Origin: Collimonas sp. OK307
GTDB taxonomy: Bacteria; Pseudomonadota; Gammaproteobacteria; Burkholderiales; Burkholderiaceae_D
NCBI RefSeq assembly: GCF_900113705.1
Contig: NZ_FOQI01000014.1
Location: forward strand, 62,001-126,000
DNA: 64,000 bases
Direction of reading: 5' to 3'
Program-made: the position numbers and the translations under genes
Notes under the pieces: generated by a model
The model's database searches: none
The model's input: only the letters and a program-made list of their open reading frames with translations
What the model was told of the DNA's origin: nothing
Shown: positions 1 to 8,978 of the stretch, in pieces
Layout: every line of letters begins with the position of its first letter
Position numbering within the stretch: the stretch's first letter is position 1

Positions 1-640
1 ACAATACATACATCCACTCGCGATTGATAAATGCCGCCACCAGCACAAACAAGGTCAATGTCAGCAGTCCGCCTTCCATCAAGCCAATGCCGCGGAAAAA
101 TTCTTTTTGCGACTGTTCGAAATCGGTATGTGTCCACAGGCGCACTGAAATCCGCGCGGGACCGGAAAAGACGCTCTTGCACAGCAAGTTAAGCGGTAGC
201 GCGCCGGGAGCGAACGACAAGATGAACCCGGTCTTTTCAGCTTTGATCTGGCCTTCCACCCCGTCACGGCTGGCCGTTCCGAGTAAACGCTGGCTGGCGC
301 CGTCCCAACAGCTCAACTGTTGCGCATGACGCGAAGGCAGCTCGACCACGGTCTGCCCGGAATCTGTGGCTGCCGGCACCAAAAACGAAAACCAGAACGG
401 CGTCTCCAGCAATTGCGTATTGCTACCGGTTTGCAACGGCGTAGCCGCCAACTCCTGCAATGCCTGCACGGGTAGCAAGCGCTGTTCGGGATCGCTCAAT
501 ACATGGAACGGCGAAGGACTCGGATCGCTATGCCCGAAATGGCTGTCGAGCGTAGCGAACGCGATGATCGTGAATACGGCAACCAGCACCGGCACCAATA
601 CAACCGAGAAATAAAACCCCATCCAGTCTTGGGGCTTCAT
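1..640 (-). CDS. Partial membrane sensor protein, 7TM-DISM-like (N-terminal part)
   Basis: The reading frame opens with ATG at 640 (preceded by AACAGGAAC) and runs off the left edge, giving about 213 residues. Residues about 8-30 form a signal anchor (VVLVPVLVAVFTIIAF). An extracytoplasmic domain of about 150 residues follows, and then a second hydrophobic segment begins (EGGLLTLTLFVLVAAFINRE). This layout resembles receptors of the 7TMR-DISM type: an extracellular DISMED2-like jelly-roll followed by seven transmembrane helices. Such receptors usually end in a GGDEF or histidine-kinase output, but any output domain here lies outside the window. The gene sits downstream of, and in the same direction as, the FeeM-like synthase, so the sensor may respond to or act with the acyl compound (inference). 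The DISM assignment is by general pattern only. Confidence 0.6.
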   Translation of the reverse strand, partial: MKPQDWMGFYFSVVLVPVLVAVFTIIAFATLDSHFGHSDPSPSPFHVLSDPEQRLLPVQALQELAATPLQTGSNTQLLETPFWFSFLVPAATDSGQTVVELPSRHAQQLSCWDGASQRLLGTASRDGVEGQIKAEKTGFILSFAPGALPLNLLCKSVFSGPARISVRLWTHTDFEQSQKEFFRGIGLMEGGLLTLTLFVLVAAFINREWMYVL

Positions 641-796
641 GTTCCTGTTAAATTTTTTCGGCGTATCGGCATGAAAAAGCCACATAAACTTCATATCCGT
701 AGAGTGAGAGGGTTCTACTGTACTGCAAAAAAAAGACACATTATTTCTTTTTACTACAAACAATAACACCCTCTCATTGGTACGTTTTAGCAATAC

Positions 797-1636
797 CTAG
801 TTAAATGGCTGACTCGCGGGCTTACTTGCGGACTTACTTGCGGGCTTGCGGGTGTCCAATTGCCCCGCCGGCCTATCGTAGTTTACCTGATTGAATTGAT
901 CTGCCAGCATATGGGGTGGCGATTCCAACATCAAATCCGGATGGTGCATCTCGAATATCAGCCCAAACAGCGGATGACCGGCAGCAGCCCAGCGCTGACG
1001 GGCTGTTGCAACGTCGAATGCCATCACGCGATGAGGCAGATTACCGACATGTTGCATCGGGATGAATTGCCGCCCCTGAAAAACGTCCTGGAACAGCAAG
1101 GCGTCATATTGCCGGTCCAAAGGGAAACGTGCAGTGATCACCATCCAGTCAATGCCATTTTCGACACAGTATTCAAAATAGGCTTTAAACAGCATGGTCT
1201 TGACGACCTTGCCAATTTGATTCGAGGTGACGCCTAACCGTGTCGCCTCCGCCAGGCTGCGACCCTGCAACCAATCCGGTAAAGTGACCGACTGCTCCAG
1301 TCCCAAGGCTTTGAAACGATTGGTTTGAATACGCATCGTGCCTAACGATGAACCGTCGAGCTTGGACTCGGCCAGCAGCACAATCGTATCCGGCGCAAGA
1401 TCCGCCGCCTCGAAGTGCAGCAGGTTCTGTGCAAGCTCGGGCAGATGACGGCTATATGCCGCATGACGAATTCCCACGGCCTTCTGCAAAGCCTGCTGGT
1501 CGCTCACTATCTTGATGGTGAATGGCAGGCGCTCTTCCGGTAGCGCTGCGGTAGTAACGCCTCCAGGAAAAGACGATGAAATGAAGCTGTCCTCGCTGTG
1601 ATAGGAGAACGTGTTTGCTATCTGGTCTTGTTTCAT
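797..1636 (-). CDS. FeeM-like N-acyl amino acid synthase (GNAT fold)
   Basis: A 279-residue protein of the GNAT superfamily, most like the N-acyl amino acid synthases of the FeeM family and the acyltransferases associated with PEP-CTERM/exosortase loci. These enzymes join an acyl chain from acyl-ACP to an amino acid or amine. Supporting sequence includes VGIRHAAYSRHLPE near residue 60, the LGTMRIQTN strand, EATRLGVTSN and the ITARFPLDRQYDALLFQ region. The start has an SD, GGAGCACTCAAA-ATG. The last 20 residues are a low-complexity tail with the repeat KPASKSASKPASQ, also visible as repeated DNA near 805-850. The gene is transcribed toward the partial membrane sensor gene, 156 bp away. The substrate cannot be read from sequence, and no ACP or exosortase gene is visible in the window. 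Confidence 0.6.
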   Translation of the reverse strand: MKQDQIANTFSYHSEDSFISSSFPGGVTTAALPEERLPFTIKIVSDQQALQKAVGIRHAAYSRHLPELAQNLLHFEAADLAPDTIVLLAESKLDGSSLGTMRIQTNRFKALGLEQSVTLPDWLQGRSLAEATRLGVTSNQIGKVVKTMLFKAYFEYCVENGIDWMVITARFPLDRQYDALLFQDVFQGRQFIPMQHVGNLPHRVMAFDVATARQRWAAAGHPLFGLIFEMHHPDLMLESPPHMLADQFNQVNYDRPAGQLDTRKPASKSASKPASQPFN

Positions 1637-1827
1637 TTTGAGTGCTCCGAAGTGAAAACATGGTTAGCCGCTTTATGCATCAATTGCATCGCGGTATTGC
1701 CAGATTCTCACGTTCGGAACACTGTAGAAAACTAAACCCTGTTTACAGTCCCGCCTTTGCTACAAATAATTGCCTAAAAACAATTTATTTGACCAAATAT
1801 TTTCCTTGAGGAAATAAATGGCATGCA

Positions 1828-2553
1828 TCAATGCTGCCCGCCTCCCAAATAGGCTGCTTTGACTGCCGGGTCGCTCTTCAACTTTTCTGCCGGGCCATGC
1901 ACTGAAATCCGCCCGTTTTCCAACACATAACCGTAATCGGCGACATTCAATGCGGCGGCCGCAAATTGCTCAACCAGCAGCATGGTCACGCCCTCCTCCT
2001 TGAGGCGGGAGATGATGCGGAACACTTCTTCCACCAGGATCGGCGCCAGTCCCATCGATGGCTCGTCCAGCAAAATTACTTCCGGATTGAGCATGACGGC
2101 GCGCGCCATTGCCAGCATCTGCTGTTCGCCGCCCGACAAGGTGCCGGCCAGCTGGCTTTGACGCTCTTTCAGGCGCGGAAACAGCTCTAGCGCCCGTTCC
2201 AGATCGAGCTTGATGTCGCCGCGCGGACGCAGGCGGGTAAACCGCGGGAAGGCGCCGAGCAGCAGATTATCGACCACGCTCATGGTGGCAAACACACGCC
2301 GCCCCTCAGGTGAATGCGCCAGTCCGGCACGGGCGATTTTATGAGAAGCCAGGCCGGTAACGTCGACGCCGGCCAAAGTAACGCTGCCGGATTTGGCCTT
2401 GATCATGCCGGAGATGGCGCGCATGGTGGTGGTCTTGCCGGCGCCGTTGGAGCCGATCAACGTTACCACTTTACCTTTTGGCACCTCCAGCGAAATGCCG
2501 TGCAGTACTTCAACCTTGCCATACGCGGCATGCAAATTCGAAATCGAGAGCAT
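1828..2553 (-). CDS. livF: Branched-chain amino acid ABC transporter ATPase LivF
   Basis: A 241-residue ATPase subunit of the high-affinity branched-chain amino acid importer. It has Walker A GSNGAGKTT, signature LSGGEQQMLAMARA, Walker B VILLDEPSMGL and the H-loop region VEQFAAAAL. ATG at 2553 is preferred over an upstream extension because it begins MLSISNLHAAYG, the usual LivF start. It lies 1 bp after the TAA of livMG, which suggests translational coupling. It is the last gene of livK-livH-livMG-livF. No convincing terminator was seen between 1640 and 1827, only AT-rich sequence. Confidence 0.95.
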   Translation of the reverse strand: MLSISNLHAAYGKVEVLHGISLEVPKGKVVTLIGSNGAGKTTTMRAISGMIKAKSGSVTLAGVDVTGLASHKIARAGLAHSPEGRRVFATMSVVDNLLLGAFPRFTRLRPRGDIKLDLERALELFPRLKERQSQLAGTLSGGEQQMLAMARAVMLNPEVILLDEPSMGLAPILVEEVFRIISRLKEEGVTMLLVEQFAAAALNVADYGYVLENGRISVHGPAEKLKSDPAVKAAYLGGGQH

Positions 2554-2554
2554 C

Positions 2555-4546
2555 TTATGACCCCGCTGCGTTGGATGTGGATGGCGCGCCATGGGCGGTA
2601 TCGTCTTCATCGGCAGCTTCGCCGGCAGTGCCACCGAGATAGGCCTCGATCACCTTAGGATCGCTTTGCACCGCAGCCGGTTTGCCTTCAGCGATTTTCT
2701 GACCGAAATCGAGCACCGTCACCGTATCGGAAATCGACATGACTACATCCATATGATGTTCAATCAGGATGATCGTAATGTCATGCTGCCGGATCTTCTG
2801 GATGATCGCGATCAGCTCCTTGATATCTGGCGCGGTCAAGCCTGCGGCAGGTTCGTCCAGCAGCAGCAATTCCGGATTCAAGCCAAGTGCGCGGCCGATT
2901 TCCAGCAAGCGTTGTTTGCCATAGGGCAGATTGCGCGCCTCTTCAGCGGCCAGCCCGCTCAGTCCGACGAATTGCAAGATGCTGGCGGCGCGTTCTCGTG
3001 CCGCCTGTTCTTCACGCCGATAACGTGGCGTATGGAAGATCACATCCAATATATTGCTGCGGAAAGTGTGGTGCAGGCCGACCAGCACGTTTTCAGTGGC
3101 CGTCATTTCACCGAACAACTGCACATTCTGGAAAGTGCGGGCGACGCCGCCAAGCGCAATTGCCGACGGTGTCGAACCGGAAATCGTCTTGCCGTTGAAC
3201 ACGACCTTGCCGGCGGTCGGTTTGTAGATGCCGGTAAGCACATTCATCATGGTGCTCTTGCCCGAGCCGTTCGGTCCGATCAAGCCATGCACGCTGCCTT
3301 TGACGACATCCAGGTTGACCTCGTTAAGCGCCTTCAGGCCGCCGAACTGCATCAGTATTTTCTGGCCGCTCAACAAGGTAGTGCCAACTGCAACGCTGCC
3401 GGCGGCTGGCGCCCATGCTTGCCCGCCAGCTGCAACCACGCTTGACTGCTTGCCGCCAGCAACCGCCTTATGACCCAACAGGTTGCGCGCGAAGCCGACA
3501 ATCCCGTCCTGCAGGTAATACACCACGAACAACGTCATCAACCCGAATACTGTCAGGCGCCAGTCGGTAATATTTTCCAGCCGATAGGAAAAAATCGCCA
3601 TGCCGATAGTCGCCACCAGCGGCACCGCCACTTCGCGCAAGGTTTTGCGTTTCTTCCATAACAGGAAGGTGCTTGCCAGCACGCCGATTACTGCCGCGAC
3701 GGTAGCTATCTGACGGAATAATTCAATGTCTGCCAGCAAGCTCGGCAACATGACTACGATCAAGGCGCCGATCAACGACCCGGTGCGGCTCTTGCGGCCA
3801 CCCATGATGACCGCCAGCAGGAACAGGATCGTTAATTCGAAGTTATAGGTATTCGGCGAAATATATGCTTCCGAATAGGCGTAGAGACAGCCCGCCAACC
3901 CGGCCAGCGCAGCGCTGATCACAAACGCAATCACCTTGTAGCGATACACCGAGACCCCCATGCAGTCGGAGGCGATCGGGCTATCGCGCAACGCCTGGAA
4001 GGCGCGTCCCAGATGCGATTTGACGATCCGGTGCACCACAATCAGCGACAACACCATCAAGGCGGCGACCAGGTAGAAATATTCCACTTCATCGAGCCGA
4101 TGGCCAAAGAAATCCGGCTTGTTCAGCTTGATCCCCATCGGACCTTCCGTCAGGAAGCTCATTTCATTGATCAGGATCTGGATGATGGTGCCGAACGCCA
4201 GCGTCACCATGGCCAGGTAAGGACCGGTCACCCGCAATGCAGGCAAGGCAAGGACGGCGCCGAATATGGCGGTAACCGCCAGGCTGGCGGGCGCGGCGAT
4301 CAGAAATGGCCAGCCGAGCTTGAACACCAGCACACCGGTAGTGTAGGAACCAATGCCGAACAAACCCGCGTGCCCGAGCGAGACCTGGCCGGTATAGCCG
4401 ACCACGATATCCAGGCCGAACAGCAGGATGGCGTAAATCAGGATGGTCTCGGCCAGGTGGATGTAATACGGATTCGGAATAACCTGCGGAAAGGCCACCA
4501 GCAACAGGATGCCGGCTACCGCCAGTGCAAATAGTTTTTTATTCAT
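2555..4546 (-). CDS. livM: Fused LivM permease-LivG ATPase
   Basis: A 663-residue fusion. Residues about 1-355 are LivM, an inner-membrane permease with about ten hydrophobic helices and the conserved GYTGQVSLGHAGLFGIG and LRDSPIASDCMG segments. An Ala/Gly-rich linker of about 30 residues follows. Residues about 390-640 are LivG, with Walker A GPNGSGKST near 424, signature-like LPYGKQRLLEIGRAL, Walker B LLLLDEPAAGL and IEHHMDVVM. E. coli makes these as two proteins. Fused LivM-LivG proteins are found in Burkholderiales, so this is not a sequencing artefact. The reading frame is uninterrupted. The start lies 2 bp after the livH stop. The C-terminal tail (about 20 residues, acidic and Ser/Ala-rich) is probably disordered. 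Confidence 0.93.
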   Translation of the reverse strand: MNKKLFALAVAGILLLVAFPQVIPNPYYIHLAETILIYAILLFGLDIVVGYTGQVSLGHAGLFGIGSYTTGVLVFKLGWPFLIAAPASLAVTAIFGAVLALPALRVTGPYLAMVTLAFGTIIQILINEMSFLTEGPMGIKLNKPDFFGHRLDEVEYFYLVAALMVLSLIVVHRIVKSHLGRAFQALRDSPIASDCMGVSVYRYKVIAFVISAALAGLAGCLYAYSEAYISPNTYNFELTILFLLAVIMGGRKSRTGSLIGALIVVMLPSLLADIELFRQIATVAAVIGVLASTFLLWKKRKTLREVAVPLVATIGMAIFSYRLENITDWRLTVFGLMTLFVVYYLQDGIVGFARNLLGHKAVAGGKQSSVVAAGGQAWAPAAGSVAVGTTLLSGQKILMQFGGLKALNEVNLDVVKGSVHGLIGPNGSGKSTMMNVLTGIYKPTAGKVVFNGKTISGSTPSAIALGGVARTFQNVQLFGEMTATENVLVGLHHTFRSNILDVIFHTPRYRREEQAARERAASILQFVGLSGLAAEEARNLPYGKQRLLEIGRALGLNPELLLLDEPAAGLTAPDIKELIAIIQKIRQHDITIILIEHHMDVVMSISDTVTVLDFGQKIAEGKPAAVQSDPKVIEAYLGGTAGEAADEDDTAHGAPSTSNAAGS

Positions 4547-4548
4547 AT

Positions 4549-5439
4549 TTACACCTTCTTGATCGCTGTTTTACCGAACAAGCCTGCCGGTTTGATGGCC
4601 AGCACCAGCAGCAACAGCACCAGGCCCGGCACTTCCTTGTATCCGGTCGAGATATAAAACCCGGTCAGCGTCTCCGCAATGCCCAGGATCAGCCCGCCGA
4701 CGATCGCTCCCATGCCCGAAGTCAGGCCGCCGATAATCGCTACCGCAAAGGCTTTCAAACCCAGCGCAGTACCCATGGTGGCGCCGGTCAGTGTCAGCGG
4801 CGCTACCAGCACGCCGGCAAAGGCGGCCGTCGCCGATGACAAAGCGTAGGAAAACGTAATCACCATGCTGGTGTTGATACCCATCAGGCCGGCGGCATCG
4901 CGATCGTTAGAAGTCGCTACCACGGCTTTGCCGTAAATCGACTTGCGATTGAACAGTTCGACTGCCAGCATCATCGCCAGCGCGCCCACGACCACAACAA
5001 TCTGCATCAGCTGGACATTGGCGCCGAACACCTGGAACGGCGTGGAAGACAACGGCGAAGGGAATGTCAGGTCGTCTTTACCCCAAATGTTTTCAGCGAC
5101 GTTCTTGAAGATGATCGCCAGCGCAATGGTCGACATGATCCAGCCGAACTCCGATTTGATCTTGAGCGCCGGACGCACCCCGATCCATTCGACCACAACG
5201 CCTTGCAGCGCGCCGAATGCAATCACCACCGGAATCATCAGCCAATAATTCAGATAAGGGCCGCCGTGGATATTGCCGACCAGGCTGAGCCCGACCAGCG
5301 CGCCCAGCATCAGTGCCTCGCCCTGGCCAAAATTGAGGGTGCCGGAAGTGGCGAAAGTGAGTTGATAACCGAAAGCGATCACCGCGTAGATCATGCCTAG
5401 CGCGATACCGCTGAAGACGAGTTGCAGCAGAATTTCCAT
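4549..5439 (-). CDS. livH: Branched-chain amino acid permease LivH
   Basis: A 296-residue inner-membrane permease. It starts MEILLQLVFSGIALGMIYAVIAFGYQLTF, the typical LivH N-terminus, and contains GQGEALMLGA and the ISTGYKEVPG segment near the C-terminus. ATG at 5439 was chosen because the upstream extension is not hydrophobic and does not resemble the family. The gene lies between livK (164 bp upstream) and livMG (2 bp downstream), so it forms the second membrane half of the same importer. The 164-bp livK-livH gap is typical for operons where the abundant binding protein is made in excess of the membrane parts. Confidence 0.94.
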   Translation of the reverse strand: MEILLQLVFSGIALGMIYAVIAFGYQLTFATSGTLNFGQGEALMLGALVGLSLVGNIHGGPYLNYWLMIPVVIAFGALQGVVVEWIGVRPALKIKSEFGWIMSTIALAIIFKNVAENIWGKDDLTFPSPLSSTPFQVFGANVQLMQIVVVVGALAMMLAVELFNRKSIYGKAVVATSNDRDAAGLMGINTSMVITFSYALSSATAAFAGVLVAPLTLTGATMGTALGLKAFAVAIIGGLTSGMGAIVGGLILGIAETLTGFYISTGYKEVPGLVLLLLVLAIKPAGLFGKTAIKKV

Positions 5440-5603
5440 GATATAGATCCAAGAGACAGCGATAGCCGAAGTTCGGCAAGACAATACTGCCGTTTGACGC
5501 AATAAGTCCAGCCGGCTTACTGCGCAGGCTGGAACCCGTATCGCTCAAACGGATGTTTGGCCGGAGCAGAGCGCAACAGACAACGCTGCGCTCCGGCCTC
5601 CTA

Positions 5604-6761
5604 TCACTTGGCTAATACCACACGGCCATTCTTGACCTCGCCGATCATCACCATGTTTGGCTTGATCGCTTCGTGGTCATCATGGGTATAAGGCTTGGTG
5701 TAATTGGTCACCACACCCTCCACGGTGCCATTCAGATTTTCCAGCGCCTCACGCACTTTGACGCCGTCGGTGCTGCCGGCCTGCTTGATCGCTGCTGCCA
5801 GCAGATAGATCGAGTCATAGCCTTGTGCTGCCGACACCGGGGAAGGCATGCGATCGATCTTGTAGGTTTTCTGATAGGCTTCGATGAAGGCCTTGCGTTT
5901 GGCTGTGTTGCCATCCTGGATGAAGGTTTGCGGCATGCGCGCGCCATCGCCGTTCTTGCCGGCGTTGTCGATGAAGTTACCCATCGACAAGGTCCAGCTG
6001 CCGATGATCGGCACTTTCCAGTTGAGCTTTTCCATGCCGTTGGCAATCTGCGCCAGTTCCGGGCCGATACCGTAAGTCAGCACCACCTCGGCGCCGCCTT
6101 GCTTGGCCTTCAGCAGCTGGGCAGTCATGTCGACATCTTTCAGGTTGTATTTTTCAACTGCAACCGGTTTGATGCCCTTGGCAGCCAAGGCTTTCTCCAG
6201 ATCTTCGCGACCAAGTTGACCATAGTTGGTCGAGTCGGCCAGGATCGCTACCTTGGTGTGTTTTTGACGAACCACCGCTTCGTCGACGATCATCGCCGAC
6301 TGGATCGTATCGTTGGCAGAGGTACGGAATACGTAATTATCTTTTTGATCCGGCGCCACGAACTGCTTGGTGATAATGCTGCCGGTGGCGACATTATTCA
6401 TGACCGGGATCTTGGCGTCCTGATAGAAGCGCTGCGAAGCCAGGGCGACGCCGGTGTTGATGAAGCCGACCGTGCCGACCACTTTTTCCTTGTTGATCAG
6501 TTCTTGCGCAACCTGGACGCCGCGTTCATTCTTGGCTTCGTCATCGCGCTCGACCAATTGTATCTGGCGCCCCAGCACACCACCCTTGGCGTTGATGTCT
6601 GCAACCGCCAGCTTGACACCGTCACGCATCGATACGCCCATAGGCGCCGAACCGCCGGTGAATGGACCTGTGACGCCAATTTTAATCGGCTCTGCAGCAC
6701 CTGCGGCCAGCGTCCAGCTTACCAATGCCGCTGCCACACATGCTTTGCTTATGTAGTTCAT
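5604..6761 (-). CDS. livK: Branched-chain amino acid-binding periplasmic protein LivK
   Basis: A 385-residue periplasmic solute-binding protein of the Peripla_BP_6 family. Its signal peptide covers residues 1-22 (CVAAALVSWTLAAGAAE). The mature protein begins EPIKIGVTGPFTGGSAPMG, the usual start of Liv-type binding proteins. A strong SD (CGGAGGAGACGAC-ATG) fixes the start. It is the first gene of the liv operon and delivers leucine, isoleucine, valine or related amides to LivH/LivMG. The exact ligand is not determined by sequence, since this family also carries urea and aromatic compounds. The 290 bp upstream separate it from the cold-shock gene. Confidence 0.92.
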   Translation of the reverse strand: MNYISKACVAAALVSWTLAAGAAEPIKIGVTGPFTGGSAPMGVSMRDGVKLAVADINAKGGVLGRQIQLVERDDEAKNERGVQVAQELINKEKVVGTVGFINTGVALASQRFYQDAKIPVMNNVATGSIITKQFVAPDQKDNYVFRTSANDTIQSAMIVDEAVVRQKHTKVAILADSTNYGQLGREDLEKALAAKGIKPVAVEKYNLKDVDMTAQLLKAKQGGAEVVLTYGIGPELAQIANGMEKLNWKVPIIGSWTLSMGNFIDNAGKNGDGARMPQTFIQDGNTAKRKAFIEAYQKTYKIDRMPSPVSAAQGYDSIYLLAAAIKQAGSTDGVKVREALENLNGTVEGVVTNYTKPYTHDDHEAIKPNMVMIGEVKNGRVVLAK

Positions 6762-6984
6762 GTCGTCTCCTCCGTGTTTTTATATTGGTGAGCGCCGGCA
6801 TTCGCAGAAACCGGGCAGCCCTCTTAGGGTAAAACGTGATCCAGATACTGCAATATATGTTATCTGATATACAGATGCCTCAGCATTTCAGGCCACCCTT
6901 ACAGCTTCCTGACAACCTCCGTCTTTCCGGTCTTATAGTCGTTATACGTTTCTGCAGGCAGTGTCTTTACGTTTGCTACAGGCG

Positions 6985-7014
6985 AAAAAAATCCCCGGCA
7001 AGCCAGGGATTTTT
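6985..7014 (-). terminator. Rho-independent terminator after the cold-shock gene
   Basis: The hairpin ATCCCTGGC-TT-GCCGGGGAT (minus strand, 6991-7010, one mispair) is followed on the minus strand by a run of T (6985-6990). It lies 42 bp downstream of the cold-shock gene stop. The plus-strand side also has TTTTT, so it may work in both directions. Confidence 0.8.
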
Positions 7015-7051
7015 ACGATGCTCAGTTTATTTCAACTGAGTGAGCTATGAA

Positions 7052-7255
7052 TTAGATAGCTTGGATGTTCGAAGCTTGCTTACCCTTTGGGCCAGCAGTA
7101 ACTTCGAAAGAAACACGTTGGTTCTCTTGCAGCGACTTGAAGCCGGAAGAATTGATTGCGGAGAAGTGCGCGAACAGATCTTCACCACCTTCGTCAGGAG
7201 TAATAAAACCAAAACCCTTCGAATCATTGAACCACTTTACGATACCAGTTGCCAT
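7052..7255 (-). CDS. cspA: Cold-shock protein (CspA family)
   Basis: A 67-residue single cold-shock domain protein: [20 protein letters not shown] with both RNA-binding motifs, KGFGFI (RNP1) and DLFAHFSAI (RNP2-like). Its length matches CspA/CspE-type RNA chaperones, which melt mRNA structure and act as antiterminators. It is monocistronic, with its own terminator downstream and a long leader upstream. Which paralogue it is (cold-induced or constitutive) cannot be told from the coding sequence; the 100-nt leader favours a regulated member. Confidence 0.95.
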   Translation of the reverse strand: MATGIVKWFNDSKGFGFITPDEGGEDLFAHFSAINSSGFKSLQENQRVSFEVTAGPKGKQASNIQAI

Positions 7256-7371
7256 TACATTTCCTATTTCAGTTAAGTTGGGCTGTCGCCCGTTAGATCG
7301 TTTGAAGCAAGAAAGAAATGACAGACTAATACTGCACTACTAGCTCGAATCTTAAACGATGTCCCATTATA
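7256..7371 (-). promoter_or_regulatory. Promoter and long 5' leader of the cold-shock gene
   Basis: On the minus strand a perfect TATAAT (7366-7371, in context GGTTATAATGGG) lies about 110 bp before the ATG, which would give a leader of about 100 nt. Long structured leaders are typical of cold-inducible csp mRNAs. No good -35 hexamer was found at 17 bp. The remainder of the gap up to the MFS gene (7372-7621) holds no feature I can support. Confidence 0.5.
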
Positions 7372-7621
7372 ACCGATAATTTCACTTAAAACACTCGGTA
7401 CGCAAATAAAAGTTGCGCGGGGAGAAAGAGTTGCGTTTTTGACTGCGCAATCCGATTGTTCTACCCAATAATTTCGACACGTGATTTTACCCTATATCCA
7501 TGCCTTACTTCACGTCTTGCCTATATAAATAATACCCATAACAAATGCGCCCATCCTGCTACAGCTGCTTTTTTTGCCGGAAAGGAATATTCTATGGCCT
7601 TGCACCAATTCCAGCCCCCAC

Positions 7622-8902
7622 ATGACAGGCCCCGCCTCCAGCAGTCCCGAATCAGAATCCATCCTGAGCCACCGTCCGTTTACGCTGTTCTGGGGCGCGC
7701 GTGTCGCCTCCACCGTCGCCAATCAGATGCAGATCGTCGCCGTCGGCTGGCAAGTCTATCAACTCACGCATAGCGCTTTCGATCTCGGCATGGTCGGTTT
7801 GGTGCAATTCCTTCCAGCCTTGTTCCTGGCCTTGCTGGTCGGCCATGTCGCTGACCGTTACGACCGCCGCAAGATTGCACGCATCTGCCTGTTCCTGAAA
7901 GGATCGGCGGCCGCAACCCTGGCGCTTGGCAGCATTTACGGCTGGCTCGACAAGGACGCCATCTTTGCCATCGTCTTCGTGATCGGCGCCACACATGCTT
8001 TTGAATCGCCCACGTTACAGGCGCTGCTGCCCGGACTGGTGCCAGCCCGATTGCTGCCGCGCGCGATCGCCTGGTCGGCATCGGCCACGCAAACCGCGGT
8101 GATTATCGGTCCGGCCCTGGGCGGGTTCATCTACGTGTTCGGCCCGAGCGCCGTGTACTCAAGCAGCAGCGTCCTGTTCATTGCTGCCAGCCTGCTGGTG
8201 TCGCTGATCCGGATTGAGAGCATCCTGCCTCGACGCGAACCGGCTACCCTCAACTCCCTGCTTGCGGGGATTGCCTTTATCAAGAGCCGGCCTGCCATCC
8301 TTGGCGCCATCTCACTCGATCTGTTCGCTGTCCTGCTGGGCGGCGCCACTGCCCTGCTGCCGATCTACGCCCACGACATTCTCGCCACCGGCCCGCTCGG
8401 CCTAGGCCTGCTGCGCTCGGCGCCGGCGGTGGGCGCGTTGTCAACCGCGATCTTCCTGGCCCGGCGGCCGCTCAAGAGACGTGTCGGCCGCAGCATGTTT
8501 ATTGCGGTTGCCGTGTTTGGCCTGGCAACCATCGTCTTCGCCCTGTCCCGTTCATTTGTACTGTCGTTGGCGACACTGGTGGTGCTCGGCGCCTCCGACA
8601 TGATCAGCGTGGTGGTGCGCTCATCCTTCGTGCAACTGGAAACGCCGGACCATATGCGGGGTCGCGTCAGCGCCGTCAATTCTGTATTCATCGGCACTTC
8701 GAACCAACTGGGCGAATTTGAATCTGGCATCACTGCGGCCTGGCTCGGCCCGGTGCCGGCGGTACTGTTGGGCGGTATCGGCACGATCGCCGTGGTGGCG
8801 CTGTGGATACGGTTGTTCCCCGCTTTATTGGGCCTGGACAAACTGGCCAATCCGGCTGCACCTGTCAATCCGGCGCCGCCGGCAACGGCAACAACCAGCT
8901 AG
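7622..8902 (+). CDS. MFS transporter, EntS-like exporter family
   Basis: A membrane protein of about 426 residues with about 12 hydrophobic helices. It starts FTLFWGARVASTVANQMQIVAVGWQVYQLT and has the cytoplasmic MFS motif GHVADRYDRRKIARI between helices 2 and 3. Best match by eye is the MFS_3/EntS group (siderophore or drug exporters). The start is uncertain. ATG 7622 has no SD. TTG 7574 is in frame further upstream. The best SD (GGAAAGGAAT) instead serves ATG 7594, which is in another frame and would give a 60-residue overlapping peptide. A Tas-like reductase follows 76 bp downstream. Confidence 0.8.
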   Translation: MTGPASSSPESESILSHRPFTLFWGARVASTVANQMQIVAVGWQVYQLTHSAFDLGMVGLVQFLPALFLALLVGHVADRYDRRKIARICLFLKGSAAATLALGSIYGWLDKDAIFAIVFVIGATHAFESPTLQALLPGLVPARLLPRAIAWSASATQTAVIIGPALGGFIYVFGPSAVYSSSSVLFIAASLLVSLIRIESILPRREPATLNSLLAGIAFIKSRPAILGAISLDLFAVLLGGATALLPIYAHDILATGPLGLGLLRSAPAVGALSTAIFLARRPLKRRVGRSMFIAVAVFGLATIVFALSRSFVLSLATLVVLGASDMISVVVRSSFVQLETPDHMRGRVSAVNSVFIGTSNQLGEFESGITAAWLGPVPAVLLGGIGTIAVVALWIRLFPALLGLDKLANPAAPVNPAPPATATTS

Positions 8903-8978
8903 CTGCAGGCGGCCCGCGCCCTGCAGTAAAACGGGGTTCCAGCTATACTCTCAGTCCCCGGCAGCAAAGGAAGCAACA

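Noticed and set aside
1640-1827. Terminator after livF
   Set aside because: The region is AT-rich with only a short TTTCC-TTGA-GGAAA stem; too weak to call.
5673-6791. 372-residue plus-strand frame opposite livK
   Set aside because: Antisense shadow; livK has a signal peptide and a strong SD on the minus strand.
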